Positions 1 to 9,263 of a stretch of DNA of 64,000 nt are shown in pieces. The DNA comes from CAYQQJ01 sp964419935 (lineage in GTDB: Bacteria > Pseudomonadota > Gammaproteobacteria > Pseudomonadales > Cellvibrionaceae). Each line of letters starts with the position of its first letter. The stretch's first letter is position 1. Location: assembly GCA_964419935.1 (NCBI GenBank), contig CAYQQJ010000020.1, forward strand, positions 6,131-70,130. The letters are read 5' to 3'. The translations under genes and the position numbers were made by a program. Under the pieces are notes generated by a model that was given only the letters and a program-made list of their open reading frames with translations, did not search any database and was not told the DNA's origin.

Positions 1-3000
1 ACTATCCACTGGGAAGCGGCTAACGCAGACACCTACGAAATTCGCGGCTCCAACAACAATTCCACCTGGACAACTCTGGCTAATCGCTCCGGCGGTACCT
101 TTGGTAACCGCACCGACAACCTGAACGTGTCCGGCACCTACCGTTATGTGCGCATGTACGGCATCAGCCGCAGTGCGGGCAACAACTGGGGCTACTCCAT
201 TTGGGAGATGGAGGTCTATGGCTCTCCAGTGTCGTCCGGCGGGTCCGAGCTTCTGGTGCAGGCAGAGGATTACGACAACTACTATGACAGCACTGCCGGC
301 AACACGGGCGGTGCCTACCGCAATGATAATGTTGACATTGAAGCCTCAGCTGGCGGCGGTTATAACGTTGGCTGGATAACTCAGGGGGAGTGGCTCGAGT
401 TCAACGTCAACCTGGATGCGGGATCCTATAACGTCACTGCCCGTGTCGCGTCTGATATTAACGGCGGCAACTATTCGGTTCTGGTTAACGACGCATCTCT
501 CGGCAGCATCCCTGTGGGCGACACAGGTGGCTGGCAGAGCTGGCAGGAATCGGCAGCGGGCCAGGTGACCATCCCCTCGACCGGGGCGTATACCTTGCGC
601 GTCAATGCGAACAACGGCGATTTTAACCTGGATTGGGTCAAGCTGACGCCAAATGGCGGCTCATCCAGCTCCTCTTCCAGCAGCAGCTCCAGCAGTTCAA
701 GCTCCTCCTCGAGCAGCTCGTCCGGTGGCAGCGACATCACCAATGCCGGCGGTACCATCAGCTCCCAGTACAACAATTCTCCTCAGGGTGAAGGCATTGC
801 CAACCTGACGGATAACAACGTCAACACCAAGTGGCTGACGCTCAACTCATCGTCTTGGGTACAGTTCAACGCGTCACAGTCCTACATAGTCACCGGCTAT
901 AAGCTGACTTCCGCTAACGATGCACCGGAACGCGACCCGTTGAGCTGGACATTGCAAGGCTCCAACAACGGCAGCAGCTGGGCAACAATTGATACGCGCG
1001 CAGGTCAGGACTTTGCGAGCCGATTCCAGACCCGCACGTTCAACTTCGGCAATAGCGCCGGTTACAGCTACTATCGCTTCAACTTCACCAACAACAGCGG
1101 CACCATGCTGCAATTGGCGGAAGTCGAGCTGATTGGTACACCCGGTGGTGGCAGTTCCAGCAGCTCATCGAGCAGCTCTTCAAGCTCCAGCTCCTCAAGC
1201 AGCTCCGGCTCCCTGGGCAACATCGTGCCCTTGTACAACTCGTCCACTCCACTGGAGCCCGTTATTCAGTACGACCGGGGCGACGCGCTGGTTACCCGCA
1301 TCTCTGACCGCGGCCGGGACCGCCACGCCAAGGAAGACCACTTCCAGGCCTATGACCACTGGCTGTCCTTCTACTGGGAGCACCGGACTGCGGCTATCGA
1401 AATTGTGGACTATGTCGCCAAAGGTGGCAGCAGCGTTCGCATGAACGTACGCAGCGAATACAAATTGAACGACACTGAAGCGGAAAACCGCTGGTTTTAC
1501 CGTGGCGTAGGCACTGTTGCCGAGTACTGTAATAACGGCACCATGAATGAAGTGGGTGACGACCGAAATTACTGGAAAGAAGCCACCACCAATTGCCGCA
1601 CCAACACGTCTATTCAGATCGGCGACAAGCTTGAATTCGAATTGAGCCAATTCCTCGATCACAGCGTGACGGCCCATGGCGGGCGCTCCGCGTACTACGG
1701 CACCACGTATCTCTATATCGTCGGCAAAGGGCTGGTGCCTTGGGATGTGGGCGGCACAACCCCCTTCGGTGGCACCAAGGATTCCTACGAAATTCCCGAA
1801 TCCAGCGGCGCCTGGTTAGGCGGCCACACCACGATCCACGCAGCGACCTCTGGCGAAACCGATAACCATTTCATCCAGATGCCGACAAACCTGGGTTATG
1901 AAAACGGCCAGCCCTTCGTACTGGGACGCCGCGTACACCATTCTTCGTTCGTTAACGGCGCTCACGATGAGCATGCCGAGAATGAGACTTTCACTGACAT
2001 TATTGGCATGGCAGGCTCACATTACATCGAAGAGCGTTGTACTGCCTGTCACGTACGCAATGGTCGTGCAGCTCCCGCACCGGAAGGCCAGCCACTTAAT
2101 AAGTGGGTATTTAAAGTGGGCGATTCCAACGGTAACCCCCACCCCGACATGGGCCGTGTGTTACAACCTAAGGCCAATGGCGGTGCTGTGAGCGAAGGCA
2201 CGCCCTCGATCCAATACTGGGAGACCGTTGGCAGTCTGCGCAAACCACATTACCAGTTCTCCGGCGTAACACCGAGCACCTACTCCGCACGGATCGCGCC
2301 GAATTTGGTGGGTATGGGTCTACTTGAAGCGATTCCCGAGTCAACCATTCTGGCCAAGGAAAATCCTGGCGGCAGCGGTATTTCAGGTCGTGCCAACCGC
2401 GTGCTTGATCCGGTCACCGGTGAAACCCGCCTGGGCCGCTTCGGCTGGAAAGCTGGCACTACGAGTGTCAAGCATCAAGTTGCCTCCGCCTTGAATACCG
2501 ACATGGGCGTTAGGACCTCCGTAACACCTAACCCCGACTGCGGTTCAAACCAGAATGACTGCGGCCCGAGCGGCTCTGAACTGGGTAACGAGCATTTGAA
2601 TAATCTGGTCAAATACATCTCCCTGCTCGGTATACGTCCACAGCGCGATTACGATGACCCCGCTGTGCAAAGCGGCAAATCGCTGTTCTCCAACATCGGT
2701 TGTGCCGACTGTCACACACCAACGCATCAAACCAGCCAATTCCATCCCTTGGCTGAATTGAGAAACCAAACCATTCACCCCTACACCGACTTGCTGCTGC
2801 ACGACATGGGCCCAGGCCTGGCGGACAATTTGGGGGAAGGCGAAGCGAGCGGTGCCGAGTGGCGTACCACGCCGTTGTGGGGCTTGGGCTTGTCCGCCTG
2901 TGTCACCGGCGGCGTTATCAACCCGATTGGCGGCCAGGGCAACGAACAGTGCAGCCCAGTACACAGCTACCTGCATGACGGTCGCGCTCGATCCATTGAA

Positions 3001-3108
3001 GAAGCCATTCTGTGGCACGGTGGCGAAGGTGAAGCTTCAAAGAATGCCTATCAAGGCCTATCAAGTGGGCAGAAGCAGAATGTGTTGAGCTTCCTGCGAT
3101 CCTTGTAG
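1..3108 (+). CDS. Secreted multi-CBM di-haem oxidoreductase (5' end outside window)
   Basis: The reading frame is already open at base 1, so the true start and any signal peptide lie upstream. Visible modules in order: the C-terminal half of an F5/8 type C (CBM32-like) domain (to about 225); a CBM6-like domain (about 247-642, ending in the typical NLDWVKL); a poly-serine linker (661-730); a second F5/8 C-like domain (733-1137); another poly-serine linker; a roughly 185-residue domain of unknown kind (about 1219-1770); and a C-terminal di-haem oxidoreductase domain (DHOR, COG3488 family; about 1800-3105). Two CxxCH haem c sites are visible, CTACH at 2038-2052 and CADCH at 2701-2715, and the C-terminus has the family's HDGRA and AILWHGGE motifs. 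DHOR proteins are described as putative peroxidases; the substrate is unknown. The binding modules suggest action on or near a polysaccharide outside the cell. The last two domains are very similar to those of the gene at 6262. Confidence 0.88.
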   Translation, partial: TIHWEAANADTYEIRGSNNNSTWTTLANRSGGTFGNRTDNLNVSGTYRYVRMYGISRSAGNNWGYSIWEMEVYGSPVSSGGSELLVQAEDYDNYYDSTAGNTGGAYRNDNVDIEASAGGGYNVGWITQGEWLEFNVNLDAGSYNVTARVASDINGGNYSVLVNDASLGSIPVGDTGGWQSWQESAAGQVTIPSTGAYTLRVNANNGDFNLDWVKLTPNGGSSSSSSSSSSSSSSSSSSSSSGGSDITNAGGTISSQYNNSPQGEGIANLTDNNVNTKWLTLNSSSWVQFNASQSYIVTGYKLTSANDAPERDPLSWTLQGSNNGSSWATIDTRAGQDFASRFQTRTFNFGNSAGYSYYRFNFTNNSGTMLQLAEVELIGTPGGGSSSSSSSSSSSSSSSSSSGSLGNIVPLYNSSTPLEPVIQYDRGDALVTRISDRGRDRHAKEDHFQAYDHWLSFYWEHRTAAIEIVDYVAKGGSSVRMNVRSEYKLNDTEAENRWFYRGVGTVAEYCNNGTMNEVGDDRNYWKEATTNCRTNTSIQIGDKLEFELSQFLDHSVTAHGGRSAYYGTTYLYIVGKGLVPWDVGGTTPFGGTKDSYEIPESSGAWLGGHTTIHAATSGETDNHFIQMPTNLGYENGQPFVLGRRVHHSSFVNGAHDEHAENETFTDIIGMAGSHYIEERCTACHVRNGRAAPAPEGQPLNKWVFKVGDSNGNPHPDMGRVLQPKANGGAVSEGTPSIQYWETVGSLRKPHYQFSGVTPSTYSARIAPNLVGMGLLEAIPESTILAKENPGGSGISGRANRVLDPVTGETRLGRFGWKAGTTSVKHQVASALNTDMGVRTSVTPNPDCGSNQNDCGPSGSELGNEHLNNLVKYISLLGIRPQRDYDDPAVQSGKSLFSNIGCADCHTPTHQTSQFHPLAELRNQTIHPYTDLLLHDMGPGLADNLGEGEASGAEWRTTPLWGLGLSACVTGGVINPIGGQGNEQCSPVHSYLHDGRARSIEEAILWHGGEGEASKNAYQGLSSGQKQNVLSFLRSL

Positions 3109-3147
3109 GTTGAACGTTTGAGGGTGCCGAAAGACATCCTGTAACAC

Positions 3148-3186
3148 AAAAAACCCCGGCGGCTTTAGCTTCCGGGGTTTTTTTAT
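3148..3186 (+). terminator. Rho-independent terminator after first di-haem oxidoreductase gene
   Basis: Perfect 9-bp arms (AAACCCCGG at 3151-3159 and CCGGGGTTT at 3172-3180) enclose a 12-nt loop and are followed by a run of T. It lies about 40 bp after the stop codon and separates this gene from the lipoprotein gene at 3466. Confidence 0.88.
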
Positions 3187-3465
3187 CTCTGCGGTGCATC
3201 TTTTAGGAGTCAGCCCAATAGGCTCAACCCCCTGCAGGCCTTGAGCTGCACCTTGTGAGCCTTTTGTGCCAGATAAGGTGGGACGCGTCACTTTTAAAAT
3301 TCTATTTAGTTGGGACGACAAGCAAACTTTAATAACGAAACGTTACATGGTGGCAATTTTCACAACTGTTTCACGAGTTGGAAAAACGGCTTAAAGACAG
3401 TAATCGACAGCCTGGAGACTGTCGGTATAAATAAAAAATTATTATAACCATAATTGAGGTCCGTG

Positions 3466-6063
3466 ATGAGATATTTGATAACCCCTATACTCTGCGCCAC
3501 AGTGCTTGCACTCACTGCATGTGGTGGCGGCAGCTCTGCTGACGACAGAGATCCTGGCAGTAGTTCCAGCAGTTCTAGCAGCTCCAGCAGTTCTGGTGGC
3601 TCCGATAATTCCAGCAGTTCCAGCAGTTCTGGTGGCTCCGATAATTCCAGCAGTTCCAGCAGCTCTGGTGGCTCCGACAATTCCAGCAGCTCCAGTAGTT
3701 CTGGTGGCTCCGATAATTCCAGCAGTTCCAGCAGCTCTGGTGGCTCCGACAATTCCAGCAGCTCCAGCAGTTCAAGTAGCTCTTCCAGTTCATCATCCAG
3801 CAGCTCGAGTAGTAGTTCCAGTAGCTCTTCATCCAGCTCGAGTAGCTCTTCAAGTAGTTCCAGCTCCAGCAGTTCCAGTAGCTCCTCGAGTTCTTCATCC
3901 AGCTCAAGCAGTTCGTCCAGCAGTTCCGGCGGTATTGCACCCTGTACGGACATTTGCCTGAATGAAACTGATGCTACAACGCTTCATGTGCGGCTGGTAG
4001 ACGGCGACACAGTCGATATTCATTACATTGTGAATGGAGGAGAACAGCAGAATCTTCCAATGATGCCGGATGCCGAGAACTGGTATTACGACATACCTCA
4101 CCTATCTTCCGGCGACAGTATTGCTATTTCCTTCACAGTTATTACTGATGGCGTCGGCCAGCCCGTCAACCTGGATCCCTACATCTTTGGAAGTGGTGGT
4201 TGGTCTGCTTCAAGCAGTTCATCCAGCTCGTCATCAAGTAGTTCGTCGAGTTCAGGCGCCAGCTCCTCGTCGTCCTCCAGCAGCTCTTCAAGCTCAAGCA
4301 GTTCATCCAGCTCGGGCGGTGGGACTGATTGCAGCGCGGGTTGTGTGGAAGAAATTGACGCCTCTACCCTGATTTTTCGAATCACGCCTTCAGAGACTAC
4401 GACTACGGTAATCGTCGGCTACACGGTGGATGGTGGTGCCCAACAGAATATCTTTATGAGTCCGGAGGGCGACGACTTTGTTTACGAGCTTGGGGGCTTG
4501 ACCGCCGGTGCCGGCATTGAATACTTTTTCAACGTTGTTGGTACGGGGAATACGGACACGGAAACCTATATCTTCGGAAGCGATGGCGGTTCCAGCTCCA
4601 GTAGTTCAAGCAGCTCTTCCAGCTCTTCGTCCAGCAGCTCCTCCAGCTCCGGCGGTGGAATGGATTGCAGCGCAGGTTGTGTGGAAGAAATTAACGCCTC
4701 TACCCTGATTTTCCGGATCACGCCGCCAGAGACTACGACTCAGGTAATCGTAGGCTACTGGGTCAACGGTGCTCCCAACGGGAATATCATTATGAGTCCG
4801 GAGGGCGACGACTTTGTCTTCGAGCGTACGGGCTTGAACCCCGGTGACAGCATCGAATACTTTTTCAACGTTGTAGGTACGGGGGATACGGACCACGAAA
4901 CCTATATCTTCGGAAGCGGTGGCGGTTCCAGCTCCAGTAGTTCAAGCAGTTCTTCCAGCTCCAGCAGCTCCTCTTCCGGCGGCGAGACTGTCTTTATGTT
5001 ATATGACGACGCTCCCACCACCCTGGTATTGGACGCCGGTGCGGGCATCAACGCCACCCTGGTTCCAGACTACTATGTTGCAAATCCGGGCGCCGGCGGT
5101 AGCGTCCTGCCCGATCCGGCAACTGCGGATGGTGAGAATACTGTCTGGCAAATCCAGCTAACAGGCGCCGGCAATTTCTTTCTCAACAGCGGTGACATGA
5201 GCGCTTATGAAGGTGTGGCGCCAGGTGTTAAATTTATCAACATGGCGGATAACGCAGAGCTTCGCTTCGACCTGAAAGTGCTCGAAATTGACCCAGGCAC
5301 CGAGCTGGTAGTCAAGCTGGACAGCGAATGGCCGAATGTCAGCACCAAGTCCATTGCCGTGCCCCCAATAGACACCTGGACCGAAGTGGTTGTGCCTTTC
5401 AGTGAACTCGCAGCCAACACCATTCAGCCTGGCGCAGTGAACTACGATGAGGTGATCAACCTGTTTGTGATCGAGCCGACACCCAACGTTGTGACCACTG
5501 TGCAGGTGGACAATATTCGCATTGTCTGCCCCGACACAGCTGGCTGTGACATGGAGCCTGTTCCGAGTACCGTCATTGATGAAAACTTCTTTGTTTTTGA
5601 AGATGCGGTGAATGACACGCTTTGGGAGGGGTTGGCGTATGGCGAATGGACTGACATTATCGAGTTCATTAATGAGACGACAGTAGCCGAAACCGGCCGT
5701 GGCGATGTTCTGCAGCTTGAGTTCGGAACTGGATTTGGCACCATGTATTTCAAATCAGGCAACAAGAAGGATCTTAGCGCATTTGCCGATGGCAACCTGG
5801 TATTTGATATTAAAGTTGTTACAGCGGGTGCCAACCTTGGGAATTTCAGAGTGAAGGCGGAAGGCGGCGGCTCTGGTGCCGAAGTAGCCTTTATCGTGGG
5901 TGCCCTGGATGTATGGGAAACCAAAACCATTCCCGTTTCAGATCTGGCAGTTCCGAATCTCAGTGCGGTCGACGTACCGGCCAGTATTTTCCCCCCTAAC
6001 GGCGAGCAAGACGGCGTGGTATTCCAGCTGGACAACATTCGCTGGGAACTGGCGACACCCTAA
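3466..6063 (+). CDS. Poly-serine lipoprotein with three CBM56-like modules and no catalytic domain
   Basis: Start chosen at ATG 3466 because GAGG lies 6 nt before it; TTG 3454 and GTG 3463 are also in frame. A lipobox (LTAC, Cys19) predicts an outer-membrane or surface lipoprotein. After it come five 12-residue GGSDNSSSSSSS repeats and a long serine tract, then three roughly 85-residue modules (about residues 158-243, 287-374 and 399-485) separated by serine linkers. Each has a CxxxC start, a Y-x-V-x-G-A/G-x-x-x-N core and an L-x-x-G-D/A-x-I-x-Y-x-F end. This pattern resembles CBM56, a beta-1,3-glucan-binding family. Two similar C-terminal domains (about 508-692 and 699-865) resemble the galactose-binding-like C-terminal domain of ExoP-type glucanases. 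No glycosidase motif is seen, so the protein probably binds or scaffolds glucan. The CBM56 assignment comes from pattern memory, not a profile search. Confidence 0.8.
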   Translation: MRYLITPILCATVLALTACGGGSSADDRDPGSSSSSSSSSSSSGGSDNSSSSSSSGGSDNSSSSSSSGGSDNSSSSSSSGGSDNSSSSSSSGGSDNSSSSSSSSSSSSSSSSSSSSSSSSSSSSSSSSSSSSSSSSSSSSSSSSSSSSSSSSSSGGIAPCTDICLNETDATTLHVRLVDGDTVDIHYIVNGGEQQNLPMMPDAENWYYDIPHLSSGDSIAISFTVITDGVGQPVNLDPYIFGSGGWSASSSSSSSSSSSSSSSGASSSSSSSSSSSSSSSSSSGGGTDCSAGCVEEIDASTLIFRITPSETTTTVIVGYTVDGGAQQNIFMSPEGDDFVYELGGLTAGAGIEYFFNVVGTGNTDTETYIFGSDGGSSSSSSSSSSSSSSSSSSSSGGGMDCSAGCVEEINASTLIFRITPPETTTQVIVGYWVNGAPNGNIIMSPEGDDFVFERTGLNPGDSIEYFFNVVGTGDTDHETYIFGSGGGSSSSSSSSSSSSSSSSSGGETVFMLYDDAPTTLVLDAGAGINATLVPDYYVANPGAGGSVLPDPATADGENTVWQIQLTGAGNFFLNSGDMSAYEGVAPGVKFINMADNAELRFDLKVLEIDPGTELVVKLDSEWPNVSTKSIAVPPIDTWTEVVVPFSELAANTIQPGAVNYDEVINLFVIEPTPNVVTTVQVDNIRIVCPDTAGCDMEPVPSTVIDENFFVFEDAVNDTLWEGLAYGEWTDIIEFINETTVAETGRGDVLQLEFGTGFGTMYFKSGNKKDLSAFADGNLVFDIKVVTAGANLGNFRVKAEGGGSGAEVAFIVGALDVWETKTIPVSDLAVPNLSAVDVPASIFPPNGEQDGVVFQLDNIRWELATP
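3592..3771 (+). repeat. 36-bp in-frame tandem repeat (GGSDNSSSSSSS x5)
   Basis: Five consecutive 36-bp units encode the 12-residue sequence Gly-Gly-Ser-Asp-Asn followed by seven Ser, with silent T/C changes between units. The array sits directly after the lipobox, between the membrane anchor and the first binding module. Such near-identical units are prone to slippage and would vary linker length without breaking the frame. Confidence 0.9.
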
Positions 6064-6104
6064 AACTTCAGGTTAAAAACAACAAGTTCCTGAAGCTCTA
6101 TAAG

Positions 6105-6126
6105 AAGCCACCTTCGGGTGGCTTTT
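6105..6126 (+). terminator. Rho-independent terminator after CBM56-like lipoprotein gene
   Basis: AAGCCACC (6105-6112), a TTCG tetraloop and GGTGGCTT (6117-6124) form a perfect stem followed by TT. It lies 41 bp after the stop, so the next gene (6262) probably has its own promoter. Confidence 0.85.
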
Positions 6127-6261
6127 CTGAGATTCGAAAAATTTTGATCGCGGTCGTGGTGGTTCCAATGATCGGACTCTTCTTAGATCCCAAACGATTT
6201 AAATAACAATAGTCGTTACGGAGAGACCACTTTCGCGGGCCGATAATAAGCAGGAAAAATT

Positions 6262-9213
6262 ATGACTAAATATTCGAAATTACTCACGGCACTATTCCTT
6301 GCACAAGGGCTGGTGTTGACAGGTTGTGGTGGGTCTAGTGGAAGCGATGGCGGCAATAACAGTTCATCAAGCTCCAGCTCCTCATCATCTTCTTCAAGTA
6401 GCTCATCCAGCAGTTCGTCAAGCTCAAGCTCCTCGTCGTCCTCGAGCAACTCATCCAGCAGCTCATCAAGTTCAAGCTCAGGCTCTTCCTCGTCTTCGAG
6501 TGGCTCATCGTCCAGTTCCTCTTCGGGTGGTGATAACAGCAGCTCATCGAGCTCCAGCAGCTCATCAAGTTCAAGCTCCAGCTCCTCATCATCCTCAAGC
6601 AGCTCGTCCAGCTCCGGCGGTCCGGTTGACTGCTCCACAGGCTGTGCCGTGGAAACCGGACCCTCTACCCTGCTTCTGCGACTCGATACAACAATGCCCT
6701 CGGAAGTCAGCTACAAGCTGAACGGTGGTGGGCAGCAGAATTTGGGGGCGCCTATAGTGGGTAGCTATGCTGAGTACGAGCTTTCCAACTCGAGCCCCAC
6801 CGTTACCGACTTGGGCCCTGGCGACACCATCGAATATAGATTCCACATTATTGGTGTGGAGTTGCTCGAGTGGAAAACCTACATCTTCGGGAGTGGCGAG
6901 GTCGGTTCGGGCAGTTCAAGCAGCTCCAGCTCCGGCGGCACATCCAGCTCATCCTCCTCCAGTTCATCGAGCAGCTCCACCAGCTCTGGTGGTTATGGAG
7001 ATTGCAGCACGATCTGTCTGGAAGAAACCGGGCCCAATACCTTGCGCGCGCGCGTAGCGGAAGGTGACAGCGTCTCCATTCACTATGCGACCTACAAAGG
7101 CTATCCGCAAAACCTGCCAATGAATAAGGACGACGATGGCTGGTATTACGACATTGCTGACCTGGCCTCCGGCAATAGTCTCAGCATATCCTTCACCATC
7201 GTTACCGACGGCAATGGCCAGAATGCGGCTTTAGACACTTATACTTTTACTGGTGGCGCTGCGAATAGTTCCAGCTCTTCAAGCAGTTCTTCGAGCAGCT
7301 CTTCAAGCAGTTCTGGAACTCCCATCGGCTCTGTCATGCCACTTTACAGTGAGCACACCCCACTGGAATCAGTCATCCAGTATGACCGAGGCGACGCATT
7401 GGTGACCCGCATTTCTGATCGCGGCCGTGACCGCCATGCCAAAGAAAATCATTTCCAAGCCTACGACCATTATCTTTCGTTCTACTGGGAGCATCGCACA
7501 GCCTCTATCGAGATTGTTGACTATGTCGCCAAAGGCGGTGCTACCGTGCGTATGAACGTCAGAACCGAATTTCCGTTAAGCCCCACAGAAGCGGAAAACC
7601 GTTGGTTCTATAGAGGCGTTGGTACCGTTGCTGAGTACTGTGACAATGGCACCATGCTCTCGGTTAATGACTTGAATTATTACAAGGAACGCAGCCACAA
7701 CTGCCGCACTGGTAGCCCTATCGCCATAGGCGACAGGCTCGAATTCGAATTGAGCCAGTTTCTGGACCATAGTGTTCCGCACGGTCGCTCGGCTTACTAC
7801 GGTTCGACCTTTCTGTACATTGTCGGCCAAGGTCTCGTGCCTTGGGATGTCGGCGGTGCTACACCGCATGGTGGTAGCAAAGACTCAGTCAAAATCGACG
7901 AACAGGCTTGGCTCGGCGGCGATACCAGCATTCATGCACAAACAGCTGGTGAAACCGACGGCCACTTTATGCAGATGGCCGGCAATATCGGCTTCAACAA
8001 TGCCCAACCTTTCATGCTGGGCCGACGCGTGCACCATTCGTCGTTTGTAAGCGGCTCTCATGACGAACATCTTGAAAACGGGATTTTCGATGACCTCGTC
8101 GGCCACGCCGGTCCGCATTACATGAATGACCGCTGCACGGCTTGCCACGAACGAAATGGTCGTGCCGCTCCGGCCCCTGTGGGCGAAGTGCTGGACAAGT
8201 GGGTATTCAAGGTGGCTGACGCTGACGGAAATCCGCACCCCGATTTGGGACAAGCACTGCAATCACGCGCGTCAGGAGGGGCGGCCAGCGAAGGGGAAGT
8301 TTCCATTGCCTACTGGTCGGAGGTCGACGATTTGCGCTCGCCGGTTTATCAATTCAGTGGCGTAGAACCGGATCTGTATTCTGCTCGCATCGCACCACAC
8401 CTGGTTGGGATCGGCCTTCTTGAAGCGATTCCGGAAGCGACTATTCTGGCCATGGAGGATGCCGACGATGCGAACAGAGACGGCATTTCAGGAAAAGCCA
8501 ATCGCGTCACCGATCCTGTCACCGGCGACACACGCTTAGGCCGCTTCGGCTGGAAAGCGGCAACCTTCAGCGTGAAACACCAGTTGGCCAGCGCATTTAA
8601 TGTCGATATGGGCGTAATGACATCGATGCTACCGAATCCTGACTGCGGCGCCAACCAGAGTGACTGCGGAGCTCCCGTTTCCGAGTTGGCGGATGAACAC
8701 CTGAACAATCTCACCAAGTATATTTCCCTGTTGGGTGTGCGCCCACAGCGCGATTACGACACTCCATCTGTTCAAAACGGCAAGACCCTGTTCAGTACCA
8801 TTGGTTGTGCGGCTTGCCATACACCGACAGTACAGACCAGTGACTACCACCCCTTGGCAGAATTGCGTGGTCAAACCATCCACCCCTATACGGATATGCT
8901 GTTGCACGATATGGGACCGGGACTCGCCGACAATCTCGGAGAAGGTGATGCCACCGGAGCCGAATGGCGCACCACCCCATTGTGGGGCCTAGGATTGTCT
9001 GCCTGCGTCACAGGCGGGGTAGACAACATTATCGGTGGCCAGGGTAACGAGTTTTGCACTCCTGAACACAGCTACCTGCACGACGGCCGCGCAAGAACCA
9101 TCGAAGAAGCTATTTTGTGGCACGGTGGTGAGGGGCAGGCGTCCACGGATAATTACAATGCGTTGACCAGCTCCGAACAAGAGGATGTGTTGAATTTCCT
9201 GAAATCGTTATAA
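6262..9213 (+). CDS. Secreted lipoprotein di-haem oxidoreductase with two CBM56-like modules
   Basis: ATG start with a signal sequence and lipobox LTGC (Cys22). A long serine tract (about residues 34-118) leads to two CBM56-like modules (about 120-213 and 246-333) separated by serine linkers. A roughly 185-residue domain of unknown kind follows (about 355-540), then a DHOR (COG3488) domain to the end. Haem c sites CTACH (8134-8148) and CAACH (8806-8820) are intact, and the HDGRA and AILWHGGE C-terminal motifs are present. The last two domains closely match those of the gene ending at 3108, while the binding modules are unrelated, so the pair looks like a duplication followed by module exchange. 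Inferred role: redox chemistry at a beta-1,3-glucan surface, for example electron supply to another oxidase or direct oxidation of sugar ends. No LPMO gene is in the window. Confidence 0.88.
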   Translation: MTKYSKLLTALFLAQGLVLTGCGGSSGSDGGNNSSSSSSSSSSSSSSSSSSSSSSSSSSSSSNSSSSSSSSSSGSSSSSSGSSSSSSSGGDNSSSSSSSSSSSSSSSSSSSSSSSSSSGGPVDCSTGCAVETGPSTLLLRLDTTMPSEVSYKLNGGGQQNLGAPIVGSYAEYELSNSSPTVTDLGPGDTIEYRFHIIGVELLEWKTYIFGSGEVGSGSSSSSSSGGTSSSSSSSSSSSSTSSGGYGDCSTICLEETGPNTLRARVAEGDSVSIHYATYKGYPQNLPMNKDDDGWYYDIADLASGNSLSISFTIVTDGNGQNAALDTYTFTGGAANSSSSSSSSSSSSSSSSGTPIGSVMPLYSEHTPLESVIQYDRGDALVTRISDRGRDRHAKENHFQAYDHYLSFYWEHRTASIEIVDYVAKGGATVRMNVRTEFPLSPTEAENRWFYRGVGTVAEYCDNGTMLSVNDLNYYKERSHNCRTGSPIAIGDRLEFELSQFLDHSVPHGRSAYYGSTFLYIVGQGLVPWDVGGATPHGGSKDSVKIDEQAWLGGDTSIHAQTAGETDGHFMQMAGNIGFNNAQPFMLGRRVHHSSFVSGSHDEHLENGIFDDLVGHAGPHYMNDRCTACHERNGRAAPAPVGEVLDKWVFKVADADGNPHPDLGQALQSRASGGAASEGEVSIAYWSEVDDLRSPVYQFSGVEPDLYSARIAPHLVGIGLLEAIPEATILAMEDADDANRDGISGKANRVTDPVTGDTRLGRFGWKAATFSVKHQLASAFNVDMGVMTSMLPNPDCGANQSDCGAPVSELADEHLNNLTKYISLLGVRPQRDYDTPSVQNGKTLFSTIGCAACHTPTVQTSDYHPLAELRGQTIHPYTDMLLHDMGPGLADNLGEGDATGAEWRTTPLWGLGLSACVTGGVDNIIGGQGNEFCTPEHSYLHDGRARTIEEAILWHGGEGQASTDNYNALTSSEQEDVLNFLKSL

Positions 9214-9231
9214 TATTTTTATAGAGAAACG

Positions 9232-9263
9232 AAAAAGCCCGGGCATTTGGCCCGGGCTTTTTT
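9232..9263 (+). terminator. Rho-independent terminator after second di-haem oxidoreductase gene
   Basis: AAAAAGCCCGGGC, a short ATTT loop and GCCCGGGCTTTTTT form a strong GC stem with A and T runs on the two sides. It lies about 20 bp after the stop codon. Confidence 0.92.

Noticed and set aside
3360..3953. Leu/Glu-rich long frames on the minus strand opposite serine tracts
   Set aside because: They are the antisense reading of serine codons and show no start region, motifs or ribosome site.
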